NCBI GenBank assembly: GCA_949286115.1
Contig: CASEBK010000033.1
Location: 30,045 to 94,044, forward strand
DNA length: 64,000 bases
Direction: 5' to 3'
DNA from: an uncultured Veillonellaceae bacterium
Lineage (GTDB): Bacteria > Bacillota > Negativicutes > Veillonellales > Dialisteraceae
The notes beneath the pieces are model-generated. The model saw only the letters and a program-made list of their open reading frames with translations, was not told the DNA's origin and did no database searches. A program made the translations under genes and the position numbers. Shown piece by piece: positions 26,105-33,905 of this stretch; position 1 is the first letter of the stretch, and every line of letters begins with the position of its first letter.

Positions 26105-26302
26105 ATGCCGAAAATGAAAACTCGCCGCGCTGCAGCAAAGCGCTTCACGGAAACCGGTTCCGGTCAGTTCAAGAGAAACAAAGCATTCCACAGCCACATT
26201 CTTGAAAAGAAATCCCCGAAGAGAAAGAGAAATTTCAGAAAAGCAGCGATGATTTCCAAGTCTGACTACAAGCGTGTAGTGAGAATGCTGCCGAACGGCT
26301 AA
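26105..26302 (+). CDS. rpmI: 50S ribosomal protein L35
   Basis: A 65-residue basic protein, [47 protein letters not shown], the normal L35 length and sequence. AAAGGAGAG is 8 bp ahead of ATG 26105. It lies between infC and rplT in the conserved order and is under the same leader control. Confidence 0.98.
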   Translation: MPKMKTRRAAAKRFTETGSGQFKRNKAFHSHILEKKSPKRKRNFRKAAMISKSDYKRVVRMLPNG

Positions 26303-26321
26303 GAGAAGGAGGATCTGAAGA

Positions 26322-26672
26322 ATGGCAAGAGTAAAAAGCGGACTTACGAACCACGCAAGACATAAAAAGATTCTGAAACTGGCAAAGGGCTATAGAGGCG
26401 CTCGTCACGCACAGTTCCGCAAGGCGAACGAGCTCGTCATGAAGGCTCTCTACTATGCAAGAAGAGACCGCAGAGCGAAGAAGAGAGAATTCCGCAAGCT
26501 TTGGATTATCCGCATCAACGCGGCAGCTCGTCAGAACGGCCTCACGTACAGCAAGCTGATCGCAGGCCTGAACAAGGCGGGCATCGAAGTGAACCGCAAG
26601 ATGCTTTCCGAACTGGCGATCCACGATCCGGCAGCGTTCACGAAGCTCGCAGAAGCAGCAAAGAATGCGTAA
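26322..26672 (+). CDS. rplT: 50S ribosomal protein L20
   Basis: A 116-residue protein: [83 protein letters not shown], a full-length L20. It binds 23S rRNA early in assembly and, in Firmicutes, the infC leader, closing the autoregulatory loop suggested by the leader upstream. Confidence 0.98.
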   Translation: MARVKSGLTNHARHKKILKLAKGYRGARHAQFRKANELVMKALYYARRDRRAKKREFRKLWIIRINAAARQNGLTYSKLIAGLNKAGIEVNRKMLSELAIHDPAAFTKLAEAAKNA

Positions 26673-26675
26673 TGA

Positions 26676-26712
26676 AAAAGAAGATGTGTCCTACCTGGAC
26701 GCATCTTTTTTC
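26676..26712 (+). terminator. Terminator after rplT
   Basis: AAAAAGAAGATGTGTCC, loop TACCT, GGACGCATCTTTTTT: a 9-bp GC core with one G-T pair, flanked by A and T runs. Confidence 0.92.
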
Positions 26713-26731
26713 GTGACAAAAGGAGACGCTC

Positions 26732-27202
26732 ATGGATGTACGATGGAGCGGCCTGGAGGAGATCGAGGCGTGGATGATGCTCACAGAGGAGGTGCGGGCG
26801 TATTTCCCCGGTCTGGAGACGGAGGAGGGGATGCGGGCGCATCGTCAGACGCTGCTGAGGTATATGAAGGCCGGGCGGGCGCTTTCCTGCTGGATGAACG
26901 GGGCGCTGGCAGGCGTGCTTCTGTATACCCTGTCGCCGGGGTCGCTGGATTTTCTGGCGGTGCGAAGCAGATGCCGCCGCTGTCATGCGGCGGAAACGCT
27001 GATTCGGGCGGCGCTGGAGGAGATCGGACCGGGAGAGGTCACGGTGATGACTCATCGGGCAGGCGTGCCGGAAGGGCAGGCGGCACGAACCCTGTATCGA
27101 AAAATGGGCTTTGAGGAAGGACCGGTGACAGAGGCATTCGGCGCGCCCGTGCAGGTGCTGTATCTGCGAAGGGTCGCAAAAGAAAAAGACGGACGGGAAT
27201 GA
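26732..27202 (+). CDS. GNAT family N-acetyltransferase
   Basis: A 156-residue protein. SPGSLDFLAVRSRCRRCHAAETLIRAALEEIGPGEVTVMTH carries a degenerate acetyl-CoA loop (RSRCRRCHAAETL in place of the R/QxxGxG/A pattern), and GQAARTLYRKMGFEEGPVTEAFGAPVQVLYLRR is the typical GNAT C-terminal helix-strand (LYRKMGFxE). AAAGGAGACGCTC precedes ATG 26732. It stands alone between two terminators. The substrate is unknown; the altered loop leaves open weaker or different cofactor binding. Confidence 0.82.
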   Translation: MDVRWSGLEEIEAWMMLTEEVRAYFPGLETEEGMRAHRQTLLRYMKAGRALSCWMNGALAGVLLYTLSPGSLDFLAVRSRCRRCHAAETLIRAALEEIGPGEVTVMTHRAGVPEGQAARTLYRKMGFEEGPVTEAFGAPVQVLYLRRVAKEKDGRE

Positions 27203-27220
27203 ACCTGTCCGTCTTTTTTT
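27183..27220 (+). terminator. Bidirectional terminator between the GNAT gene and the dehydrogenase gene
   Basis: AAAAAGACGGAC (27183-27194) and GTCCGTCTTTTTTT (27207-27220) form a 12-bp stem around a 12-base loop. It overlaps the last codons of the GNAT gene and serves the convergent minus-strand gene as well. Confidence 0.93.
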
Positions 27221-27227
27221 GTATCGG

Positions 27228-28169
27228 TCAGCAGATGACGTTTTTCTGCCGGCCGTCTTTCCATGCCTGAATATTGTCAAATACGATGGCAGCGCGGCGC
27301 TCCATGGCCTGGCGGCTGAAGAAGCCGATGTGCGGCGTGAGAAGGCACCGCGGCGCCGAGAGGAGCGGATGGTCCGCGGGAAGCGGCGGCTCTGTGTCGT
27401 ACACGTCGATGCCCGCTCCGCCGATGCGTCCGTTTTTCAGCGCATCAGCCAGCGCAGCGGCGTCTACGATGGGACTGCGGGCGGTGTTGATGAGAAGTGC
27501 TGTTGGCTTCATGAGCGCCAGCTCCCGTGTGCCGATGAGGCGGCGCGTTTCCTCCGTGAGCGGCAGATGGATAGATACGATGTCGCAGGTAGAAAGGAGC
27601 GTGTCCAGATCGGTGTAATGGATGGCATCGTCTTTTGGCGTGCGGCTCCATCCCCACACATCGCAGCCGAAGGCGCGGGCGAGCTCTCCCGTGCGGCGGC
27701 CAATCGCGCCGGTGCCGATGATGCCGAAGCGCTTGCCGGCGATCTCCGTGCCGAGGAAGCCTGCGCTGCCCTGACCGCTGCGCACGGCCGGGTCTGCCTG
27801 CGGCAGCGAGCGGCAGAGGGAGAGGACCATGCCAAAGACGAGCTCGGCGACGGCTTCCGTGGAGTAGCCGGCGCAGTTGGAGACGGCGATGTGATGCTCG
27901 CGGCAGTAGGCGATATCTGCATGGTCTACGCCGGTAAAGGCGATGCAGAGGTAACGAAGCTGCGCCGCCTGGGCGAGGGCTTCTGCCCGACAGGGATAGT
28001 TCGCGATGACCGCGGCGTCCGCAGAAGCGAGGCGGCGGCCCAGTTCCGCCTGATCGGACGGGCGGTCGACGTAAGTCTCGATGGTCCAGCCTGCTTCGGA
28101 AAGAGGACTGAAAAGTTCGCGAAGATGCGCGTCAGAGACGGCAAGAGGTTCGGCAATGACTAATTTCAT
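27228..28169 (-). CDS. D-2-hydroxyacid dehydrogenase family protein
   Basis: A 313-residue NAD(P)-dependent oxidoreductase. The Rossmann motif is KRFGIIGTGAIGRRTGELARAFGCDVWGWSRTP (about residues 146-178), and the catalytic Arg, Glu and His lie in LINTARSPIVDAAALADAL, GIDVYDTEPPLPADHPL and LTPHIGFFS. This matches the formate/glycerate/D-lactate dehydrogenase family that reduces 2-keto acids. It starts 25 bp after an EamA-family permease gene with AAAGGAG ahead of it, so the pair is an operon and may handle one metabolite (inference). Confidence 0.92.
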   Translation of the reverse strand: MKLVIAEPLAVSDAHLRELFSPLSEAGWTIETYVDRPSDQAELGRRLASADAAVIANYPCRAEALAQAAQLRYLCIAFTGVDHADIAYCREHHIAVSNCAGYSTEAVAELVFGMVLSLCRSLPQADPAVRSGQGSAGFLGTEIAGKRFGIIGTGAIGRRTGELARAFGCDVWGWSRTPKDDAIHYTDLDTLLSTCDIVSIHLPLTEETRRLIGTRELALMKPTALLINTARSPIVDAAALADALKNGRIGGAGIDVYDTEPPLPADHPLLSAPRCLLTPHIGFFSRQAMERRAAIVFDNIQAWKDGRQKNVIC

Positions 28170-28194
28170 GAAGAAACTCCTTTCAAATAGAAAC

Positions 28195-29076
28195 TCAGGA
28201 ATGGCGGCAAAGACGGAGCAGCGGGCGGCTGGGGAGCTGCGACCAGAAGACCCCGGCGGTCATGCAGGCCACGCCCATAAGCTCCCGGGCGGTCATCGTT
28301 TCGCCGAGGAAAAGAAAACCGCCGATGCCGCCGAAGACCATCTCCAGACTGAGGATCATGGAGCACTCCGTAGGCGGCAGATATTTCTGGCCGATGCTCT
28401 GCAGGGTATATCCCACGCCGGTGGAAAAGATCCCCGTGTAGAGAATCGGCTGCCACGCGGCAAAGAGCGCTCCGAGGTCGACGGTTTCAAAGGCGGCCGC
28501 GCCGGCCAGATTGAGCAGGCCGCACACGAGGAACTGCCCCGCGGAGATCTCCACGGGATTGTACCGCGCCGATGCATAATCCAGATAGAGGATGTGGCCG
28601 GCAAAGCAGACGGCGCAGAGAAAGACCAGCAGGTCCCCCGTGCCGATGGTCAACGTTTCTGTGACGGACAGCAGGTAAACGCCTGTGATGGCCAGCACGG
28701 CGCCGACGGCGTGATTGAGGCGGAGGACATTGCCCAGAAAAAGCCCGAAGATGGGCACGAGCAGGATGTATGTCGCCGTGATGAAGCTCGCCTTGGATGC
28801 CGTCGTATAGAGCAGGCCGCACTGCTGGAGCACCATCCCGCCGCAGAGGATGCAGCCCGCGAGGGATGCGGCGAGCCAGCAGGGAAATGACGCTCTCTTC
28901 GCTGGAGGCGACGGATGAGTCCAGAGAAGCACCGGCACGAGCGACACCGCGCCGATGAGCGAGCGGACCGCATTGAACGTGAGCGGGCCGATGTCATCCA
29001 TGGCGACGACCTGCGCGGTGAATGCGAAGCCCCAGATCGCGGCGGTGAGCACGAGAAGAAGACGATAGCGGATCAT
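28195..29076 (-). CDS. EamA/DMT-superfamily permease
   Basis: A 293-residue membrane protein with about ten hydrophobic segments. The chosen start, MIRYRLLLVLTAAIWGFAFTAQVVAMDDIGPLTFNAVR, is the family N terminus; in-frame ATGs upstream would add a polar extension. The second repeat has ECSMILSLEMVFGGIGGFLFLGETMTARELMGVACMTAGVF, typical of EamA. It precedes the hydroxyacid dehydrogenase gene in the same operon and could export or import a related acid. Another EamA gene at 2253-3155 is only distantly similar. The Shine-Dalgarno here is weak (CAGG). Confidence 0.85.
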   Translation of the reverse strand: MIRYRLLLVLTAAIWGFAFTAQVVAMDDIGPLTFNAVRSLIGAVSLVPVLLWTHPSPPAKRASFPCWLAASLAGCILCGGMVLQQCGLLYTTASKASFITATYILLVPIFGLFLGNVLRLNHAVGAVLAITGVYLLSVTETLTIGTGDLLVFLCAVCFAGHILYLDYASARYNPVEISAGQFLVCGLLNLAGAAAFETVDLGALFAAWQPILYTGIFSTGVGYTLQSIGQKYLPPTECSMILSLEMVFGGIGGFLFLGETMTARELMGVACMTAGVFWSQLPSRPLLRLCRHS

Positions 29077-29200
29077 AAGCACGACCTGATGAATGATTTG
29101 GGCAAAAAGATTGCCATCCATGATTTCTGTTATGGCATTCATTATAATATAATTATGAAAAGAAAGAAATATTTCGTGAATAGGGAAGGCGGTAGAGACG

Positions 29201-30010
29201 ATGAAGATACGGCTGGCGGCGATCGATCTGGACGGGACGCTGCTTCGCGACGACATGACCATATCAGATTTTTCAAAGGCGGTGATCCGGAAAGCGGCAG
29301 AACAGGTGAAGATCGTCGTCGCCACAGGGCGCATGTTCGACTCCGCCCGGGAGAAAGCATGGCTGCTCGGTCTGGGCGACGTGCCGGTCATCTGTTACAC
29401 CGGCGCTTGGATCGGTCTGGCCGAGTCCGGCCGCATCCTCTGCCGCGAAGGGATACCGCTCTGCACGGCTGAAGAGATCCTTCGCGACGGGCGGGAGAAG
29501 GGATGGCTGATCCAGTCCTACATCGATGATAAGATCTGCCTGCCCGCACCGTCGGAAGCCGAAGAACGCTGCCGGAAATACCGGTCCAAAGCGGCGGTCT
29601 ATCTGGGAGACCGCTTTTATCATCCTGCCAAAGAACCGACGCGGCTCATCGTCGTGGAAGAAGACGAAGCCGCGCGGGAAGCCATCAGGATCTTCCTGGA
29701 GGCGCACTATGGAGACATCGTCGAGATGGTCCATCCCGGCGATATGTTTCTCGACATCCATAAAAAAGGCGTATCCAAGGCCAGCGCGCTCCGCCGCCTG
29801 GGCAGTCGCTGGGGCATCGTGCCGGAAGAGATGGTCTCCTTCGGAAATACAGAAAACGACGCGTCCATGCTCGCCATGACCGGCCTCTCCTACGCCGTCG
29901 CAAACGCTGAGCCAGAAGCCAAAGCCGCCGCCAAAGAGATCCTCCCCCTCACCAATAACGAAGACGGCCCCGCTCGTCAGCTGGCCAGGCTCCTTCACAT
30001 CGCCCTATAG
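29201..30010 (+). CDS. Cof-type HAD-superfamily hydrolase
   Basis: A 269-residue HAD phosphatase of the Cof (C2B cap) type. Motif I is LAAIDLDGTLLRDD (nucleophile D10), motif II VVATGRMFDSAR, motif III lysine in HKKGVSKASAL and motif IV SFGNTENDASML. These enzymes dephosphorylate sugar phosphates, FMN or other small phosphoesters; substrate is not predictable. AATAGGGAAGG lies ahead of the start, and a TATAAT at 29143-29148 with no clear -35 lies in the divergent region shared with the EamA gene. Confidence 0.9.
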   Translation: MKIRLAAIDLDGTLLRDDMTISDFSKAVIRKAAEQVKIVVATGRMFDSAREKAWLLGLGDVPVICYTGAWIGLAESGRILCREGIPLCTAEEILRDGREKGWLIQSYIDDKICLPAPSEAEERCRKYRSKAAVYLGDRFYHPAKEPTRLIVVEEDEAAREAIRIFLEAHYGDIVEMVHPGDMFLDIHKKGVSKASALRRLGSRWGIVPEEMVSFGNTENDASMLAMTGLSYAVANAEPEAKAAAKEILPLTNNEDGPARQLARLLHIAL

Positions 30011-30095
30011 ACGGACAATCCCCATTCGCGCAAAGCAGCGGTAAACAGAGGCCTGATCAGCATAAAATCACAATCTTTCGCATAGCAGAAAACCG

Positions 30096-30149
30096 CTTCG
30101 CGAAATCCTCCCTGCCAACGCCAAGCAGATCTCCCCAAATGAGCAGACA
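30096..30149 (+). other. Remnant of a CRISPR leader
   Basis: CTTCGCG at 30096 lies 54 bp before the first degenerate repeat, and CCTGCC (30111-30116) 39 bp before it. In the live array's leader CTTCGCG lies 55 bp and CCTGCC 40 bp before the first repeat (63408 and 63423). The flanking letters AAAT after CTTCGCG are also shared. The rest is diverged. Confidence 0.5.
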
Positions 30150-30385
30150 GTCACATCCCCCGCGGGATGTGTGGATTGAAATATGAATGCCGAGTCAGGT
30201 ATTGACGCCGTCCGCGAGTCACATCCTCCGCGAGATGTGTGGGGTGAAATTGTATCCAGTGGGCGTCGTTGCCGCTCCCCTTCCCATCGCATTCCTTGCG
30301 GGGTGCGTGGATTGAAATAACTGGAAGGCGGGCCTTGCCGTGTGAGATCCCCGGTCGCACTCCTCACGGAGCACGTAGGTGAAAT
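30150..30385 (+). CRISPR. Decayed type I-C CRISPR mini-array, four degenerate repeats
   Basis: Repeats start at 30150, 30218, 30286 and 30354, an exact 68-bp period; lengths are 33, 33, 33 and 32 bp, and all three spacers are 35 bp. Each keeps the 3' end of the live repeat (GTGGATTGAAAT or variants such as GTGGGGTGAAAT and GTAGGTGAAAT). Repeat 1 reads CACATCCC and GGGATGTG where the live array has GCACCCC and GGGGTGC, so the hairpin is preserved by paired changes. Repeat 3 is closest to the live consensus; repeat 4 is the most eroded. No cas gene is adjacent. It stands about 33 kb from the live array in the same orientation. Confidence 0.85.
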
Positions 30386-30890
30386 GGGAGGATAAAAATA
30401 AGTGAGAATTAAAGAACTCAAATAAAAAGGCTCACAAAATTGCCTGATGCAGACGAGCGGCTGATGGCTCGATCGTCCAGCGCGATTTTGGAGCTTTGTT
30501 GTAAGAGAGAATAGCTGCTAAGCAAAACGCCGGGCGGCGCATTTTTTCCGGTGCGAGGAGGCGGCATGGGGCGTACCGTGTGGTTCGTGTTTTATGGGAT
30601 GAAATGAAACACTGAGACGAAGTCGGGGCACCAGGAATGATTTGAGAATGCGGCGGATTATGAATGCGGAATAAAAGCCTGTATGGGAAGAAACGACGGG
30701 GAAATGACAGGGAGCACATAGGCCTGCTTTAGATGAAACATGACGGCTGGAAAGATGGGGGCCGCCGCAGCTCTGCAGGATGGGGAGACACGTAATTTGG
30801 GCGTGGGACATCGCGGTTCGAATACGGGTCAAAATTTAGAAAGGACATCTTCTTTGGCAAAAGGGAAGGAGGCTCTGTGATTGATGCAAA
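30386..30890. other. 505-bp region with no recognisable gene
   Basis: The open frames here have no family resemblance and biased, improbable composition. I see only a short self-complementary CGCCGGGCGGCG before a T run at 30527-30548 and a 13-codon frame (30566-30607) behind GAGGAGGCGG, encoding a hydrophobic peptide MGRTVWFVFYGMK. Neither is strong enough to call as a gene. The region may be debris from the loss of the adjacent CRISPR locus. Confidence 0.5.
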
Positions 30891-30940
30891 TAAAAACAGG
30901 CGGTCTGCCTATGGTGGGGCAGGCTGCCTGTTTTGTTTTG
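30891..30940 (-). terminator. Terminator after the fabK-gamma-carbonic-anhydrase unit
   Basis: AAAACAGGC pairs with GCCTGTTTT, and an inner CTGCC with GGCAG; A and T runs flank both sides. It lies directly downstream of the minus-strand gene at 30953. Confidence 0.88.
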
Positions 30941-30952
30941 TATGAAGAACGA

Positions 30953-31510
30953 TCAGAAGACTGCGGAGCCGTCGAACTGTTCGCCGCCGATGTTCGGGTT
31001 CGCGCCGTACTGGATGGCCCATTCGTACTTGTATTTGAGGGCCTGTTCGTGGAGCTTCTGCATGACGTCCTGGGTGCGGACGATCTTGCCGGGGACGCCG
31101 ACCACGAGGGAGTGGGGCGGGATGACCTGGTTGGCGAGGACGAGCGCACCAGCGGCGATGATGGAGCCGCGGCCGATCTTGGCGCCGGTGAGAATGGTGG
31201 CGTGCATGCCCACGAGGACGTGGTCTTCGATGGTGCAGGCGTGGACGCAGGCGCAGTGGCCGATGGTCACATAGTCGCCGATGATGCACGGATGGTCGTC
31301 GGCCACGTGGAGGCAGGAGAGGTCCTGCACGTTGGAACATTTGCCGATGGAGATATAATTCACATCGCCGCGGGCGACGACGCCGGGCCAGAGGCTGGAC
31401 TCCGCGCCGACGCGGACGTCACCGTAAAGATGGACGCCCGGTGCGACGAAGGCGTTTTCATCGATCTGTGGGGTGATGCCTTTGAAACTCTGAGAATGCA
31501 GTGTATACAT
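30953..31510 (-). CDS. Gamma-carbonic anhydrase family (hexapeptide-repeat) protein
   Basis: A 185-residue left-handed beta-helix protein. Hexapeptide repeats run from VAPGVHLYGDVRVGAESSLWPGVVARGDV to HATILTGAKIGRGSIIAAGALVLA, and the metal-site histidines are seen in CLHVADDHP (about residue 68), TIGHCACVHA (about 85 and 90). This is the YrdA/CaiE-like group, which forms trimers; carbonic anhydrase activity is shown for some members only. It follows fabK by 38 bp with AAAAGGAGG ahead of the start, so both share a transcript. A role with fatty-acid synthesis (for example bicarbonate supply to acetyl-CoA carboxylase) is an inference. Confidence 0.9.
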   Translation of the reverse strand: MYTLHSQSFKGITPQIDENAFVAPGVHLYGDVRVGAESSLWPGVVARGDVNYISIGKCSNVQDLSCLHVADDHPCIIGDYVTIGHCACVHACTIEDHVLVGMHATILTGAKIGRGSIIAAGALVLANQVIPPHSLVVGVPGKIVRTQDVMQKLHEQALKYKYEWAIQYGANPNIGGEQFDGSAVF

Positions 31511-31547
31511 GGCGATTCCTCCTTTTCAATGCATTGAGAAATGATCC

Positions 31548-32492
31548 TTATTTCAGCAGGCTGCCTGCGAGCGCGAGCCGTTCTTCGGTCTCGGTGACGA
31601 GTTCGTCGATGATCTCCTGCACGGGCTGGATGCGGTTCAGGCGGTTCAGGGACATGCCGACGAGGACGAAGCCGTTCTCGGTGTCGCCTTCCATCGCGCC
31701 TTTCCAGTTGGTGCCGCGGGCCATGGCCATGAGTTCTTCTTCCGGAGCGCCCACATATTCGCGGGCAAGGTAGCTTTCGCTCCATTTGTTTTTCAGACCG
31801 CGTACGCTGTCGTTTCGGGTGAAGCCGGTGACGGTGGAGTCGGTGTCGACGGCGTTGATGATGGCCTCTTTGGCATTCGGATGGAGGATGCATTCTTCCG
31901 CGAGGAGGAAGCGGGAGCCCATCTGTACACCGGACGCGCCCATGACGAGCGCTGCCGCGATGCCGCGGCCGTCTACGATGCCGCCTGCGGCGATGACCGG
32001 GATCTCGATCTCGGGGATGACGTTTTCCATGAGAGCCATGGTGGTGAGCTTGCCGTCATGGCCGCCGGCTTCCATGCCTTCGATAACGAGGGCGTCGGCA
32101 CCTTTGCCCTGCACGCGCCGCGCAAGCTTTACGCTCGGTACGACGGGGATGCATTTGATGCCGTGCGCCTGAAGCGGTTCGAAATAGGGGACCGGATTGC
32201 CTGCGCCGATGGTGACGAAAGCTACTTTTTCATCGCACACGAGCTGAGCGATATCGTCTTTGTTCGGAGACTGCAGCATCAGATTGACGCCGAAGGGCTT
32301 ATTCGTGATGTCTTTGACTTTGCGGATCTGTTCCCGCACTTTATCCACGGGCAGGCCGCCGGTGGCGATCACGCCGGTCGCGCCGGCATGGCACATGGCG
32401 GAGACGAGCGTCGCTTCCGACAGATACGCCATCGCGCCCTGCACGATCGGATAATCGATGCCAAGAAGTTCAGTCAATTTGGTTTTCCACAT
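31548..32492 (-). CDS. fabK: Enoyl-ACP reductase II (FabK) / nitronate monooxygenase family
   Basis: A 314-residue FMN-dependent TIM-barrel protein: TELLGIDYPIVQGAMAYLSEATLVSAMCHAGATGVIATG at the N terminus, VIEGMEAGGHDGKLTTMALMENV (about residues 136-158), IPVIAAGGIVDGRGIAAALVMGASGVQMGSRF (about 164-195). The EAGGHDGKLTTM stretch is close to the FabK signature, where the enzyme reduces trans-2-enoyl-ACP in fatty-acid elongation. The wider family includes nitronate monooxygenases, so the assignment depends on this motif. TTTAGGAGGG lies ahead of the start. No other fab gene is in the window. Confidence 0.8.
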   Translation of the reverse strand: MWKTKLTELLGIDYPIVQGAMAYLSEATLVSAMCHAGATGVIATGGLPVDKVREQIRKVKDITNKPFGVNLMLQSPNKDDIAQLVCDEKVAFVTIGAGNPVPYFEPLQAHGIKCIPVVPSVKLARRVQGKGADALVIEGMEAGGHDGKLTTMALMENVIPEIEIPVIAAGGIVDGRGIAAALVMGASGVQMGSRFLLAEECILHPNAKEAIINAVDTDSTVTGFTRNDSVRGLKNKWSESYLAREYVGAPEEELMAMARGTNWKGAMEGDTENGFVLVGMSLNRLNRIQPVQEIIDELVTETEERLALAGSLLK

Positions 32493-32566
32493 ATCGATCC
32501 CTCCTAAATGATCGGCTGTTAAAAATGATTTTTTTGCACATAAACGGCAAATGATTCTACATTCGC

Positions 32567-32595
32567 ATTATAGAAGCATTTTATATAAAAGTAAA
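32567..32595 (-). promoter_or_regulatory. Promoter of fabK
   Basis: On the minus strand, TTTACT (32595-32590), a 17-bp spacer, TATAAT (32572-32567). It is divergent from the cggR promoter in a 280-bp intergenic region. Confidence 0.7.
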
Positions 32596-32711
32596 GGAAG
32601 CGCAGGACCCGGCGTGACGAGCGCAAAACGGGAGAAAAGGATGGAGAGGACAACTGAAAAGAGGGAGATGGGCGGCATGGCGGGGGCGGAAGCAAATAAA
32701 GGCAGCCTCGA

Positions 32712-32740
32712 TTGTGAAGGAACGGGAAATATGATATACT
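32712..32740 (+). promoter_or_regulatory. Promoter of the cggR glycolytic operon
   Basis: TTGTGA (32712-32717), 17-bp spacer, TATACT (32735-32740). Confidence 0.7.
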
Positions 32741-32812
32741 GAAAACATCCAAGAAGGTGTTATTTTAACTCTGATGGGACAAAAAATGTCCTCCGGGATG
32801 GGAGGCGAGAGA

Positions 32813-33859
32813 TTGGAAGAAGATTCACTGATGGCGCTGCTCGTGCCGGAGATGATGGAGCAGGCGGCGGAGCGGTATGAGCTGCTCCGGCAGATCGCTC
32901 TGTCGCAGCCGGTGGGGCGGCGCCTCCTGGCGGTGCAGACGAAGCTCACCGAGCGGGTCGTGCGCAGCCATGTGGAGGCCATGGAGCGCTCCGGGCTGGT
33001 GACGATCCAGCCGGTGGGCATCCGTCTCACGGCGAAGGGAGAAATGGTGCTGGCTCCGCTCTCGCGGTATTTTCTGAAGCGGCCGTCTTTTGCAGAGCTG
33101 GAGCGGCAGCTCATGGTGGTGCTCTCCATGAAGCAGGTCATCCTCGTTCACGGGGATATGGATCAGAATCCCGCTGTGAAGCAGAATGTGGGGCAGGAAG
33201 CGGCGCTCGCGCTGTCCCGCCGTCTGAAGAGCGGACAGATCCTTGCTGTGTCCGGCGGCACTACGATGGCGGCCCTTGCGGCGGCGCTCCCTCATCTTTC
33301 TCTGGATGTGACGGTCGTACCGGCTCGGGGCGGCTTCGGCGAGAAGATCGAGTACCAGGCGAACACGGTGGCTGCGGTGACCGCGGAAAAGATCGGCGGC
33401 ACATACCGCATGCTCCATATCCCCGATGGTTTCAGTCCGGCATTGATCGATATGCTGCGGAAGGAGTCACCGGATCTCGTGGAGATCGAAGCGCTCATTC
33501 ACCGGGCGGACATTCTGGCGATCGGCGTGGGAGAGGCGAACCGCATGGCCCAGCGGCATCAGCTGGAGTCGGGACGAAAGAACCGGCTCCTTACGGCGGG
33601 CGCCTGCGGGGAGGCGCTGGGGCTCTATGCGGATATCGAAGGTCATGTCCTTTACCGCATGAACAATGTGGGGATCGCACTGGAAGAACTGCAGAGCATC
33701 CCCCACGTCATCATCGCCGCCGGCGGCGCGTCAAAGGGCGCAGCCATCCTTGCCATGGCGCGGGCCGGCGTGAGGGGCACTCTGGTCACTGACGAGGGAG
33801 CCTGTCGGGAAATACTGCGTATCGCGGCGGAAGAAAAATTACATGCTCGTCCGTCGTAA
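32813..33859 (+). CDS. cggR: Central glycolytic genes regulator (SorC/CggR family)
   Basis: A protein of about 348 residues. The N-terminal winged helix (RYELLRQIALSQPVGRRLLAVQTKLTERVVRSHVEAMERSGLVTIQPVGIRLTAKG) is followed by the sugar-binding SorC domain (ILAVSGGTTMAALAAALP, VTVVPARGGFGE, ADILAIGVGEANRMAQRH). TTG 32813 is preferred because GGAGG lies 7 bp ahead; ATG 32774 would extend the N terminus by 13 residues with no good Shine-Dalgarno. CggR represses the gapA operon until fructose 1,6-bisphosphate binds; position directly upstream of gapA supports this identity. Confidence 0.92.
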   Translation: MEEDSLMALLVPEMMEQAAERYELLRQIALSQPVGRRLLAVQTKLTERVVRSHVEAMERSGLVTIQPVGIRLTAKGEMVLAPLSRYFLKRPSFAELERQLMVVLSMKQVILVHGDMDQNPAVKQNVGQEAALALSRRLKSGQILAVSGGTTMAALAAALPHLSLDVTVVPARGGFGEKIEYQANTVAAVTAEKIGGTYRMLHIPDGFSPALIDMLRKESPDLVEIEALIHRADILAIGVGEANRMAQRHQLESGRKNRLLTAGACGEALGLYADIEGHVLYRMNNVGIALEELQSIPHVIIAAGGASKGAAILAMARAGVRGTLVTDEGACREILRIAAEEKLHARPS

Positions 33860-33905
33860 AAAATAGATCACATTTACGGATTCCAATGTACAGGAGGGAA
33901 TGCAA

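Noticed and set aside
28285..28390. Idea that the decayed array region might be a riboswitch or attenuator for a neighbouring gene
   Set aside because: The hairpins occur in perfect 68-bp periodicity at 30150-30385 and not next to a start codon; the CRISPR explanation accounts for all of them, and nothing comparable is seen near 28300.
30802..30830. GGTTCGAATAC resembling a tRNA T loop
   Set aside because: The flanking bases do not form a T stem and no acceptor, D or anticodon arms can be built around it.
30432..30832. Two overlapping minus-strand frames in the gap after the fossil array
   Set aside because: No ribosome binding site, Pro/Arg/Cys-rich composition and no recognisable domain; more likely non-coding debris.
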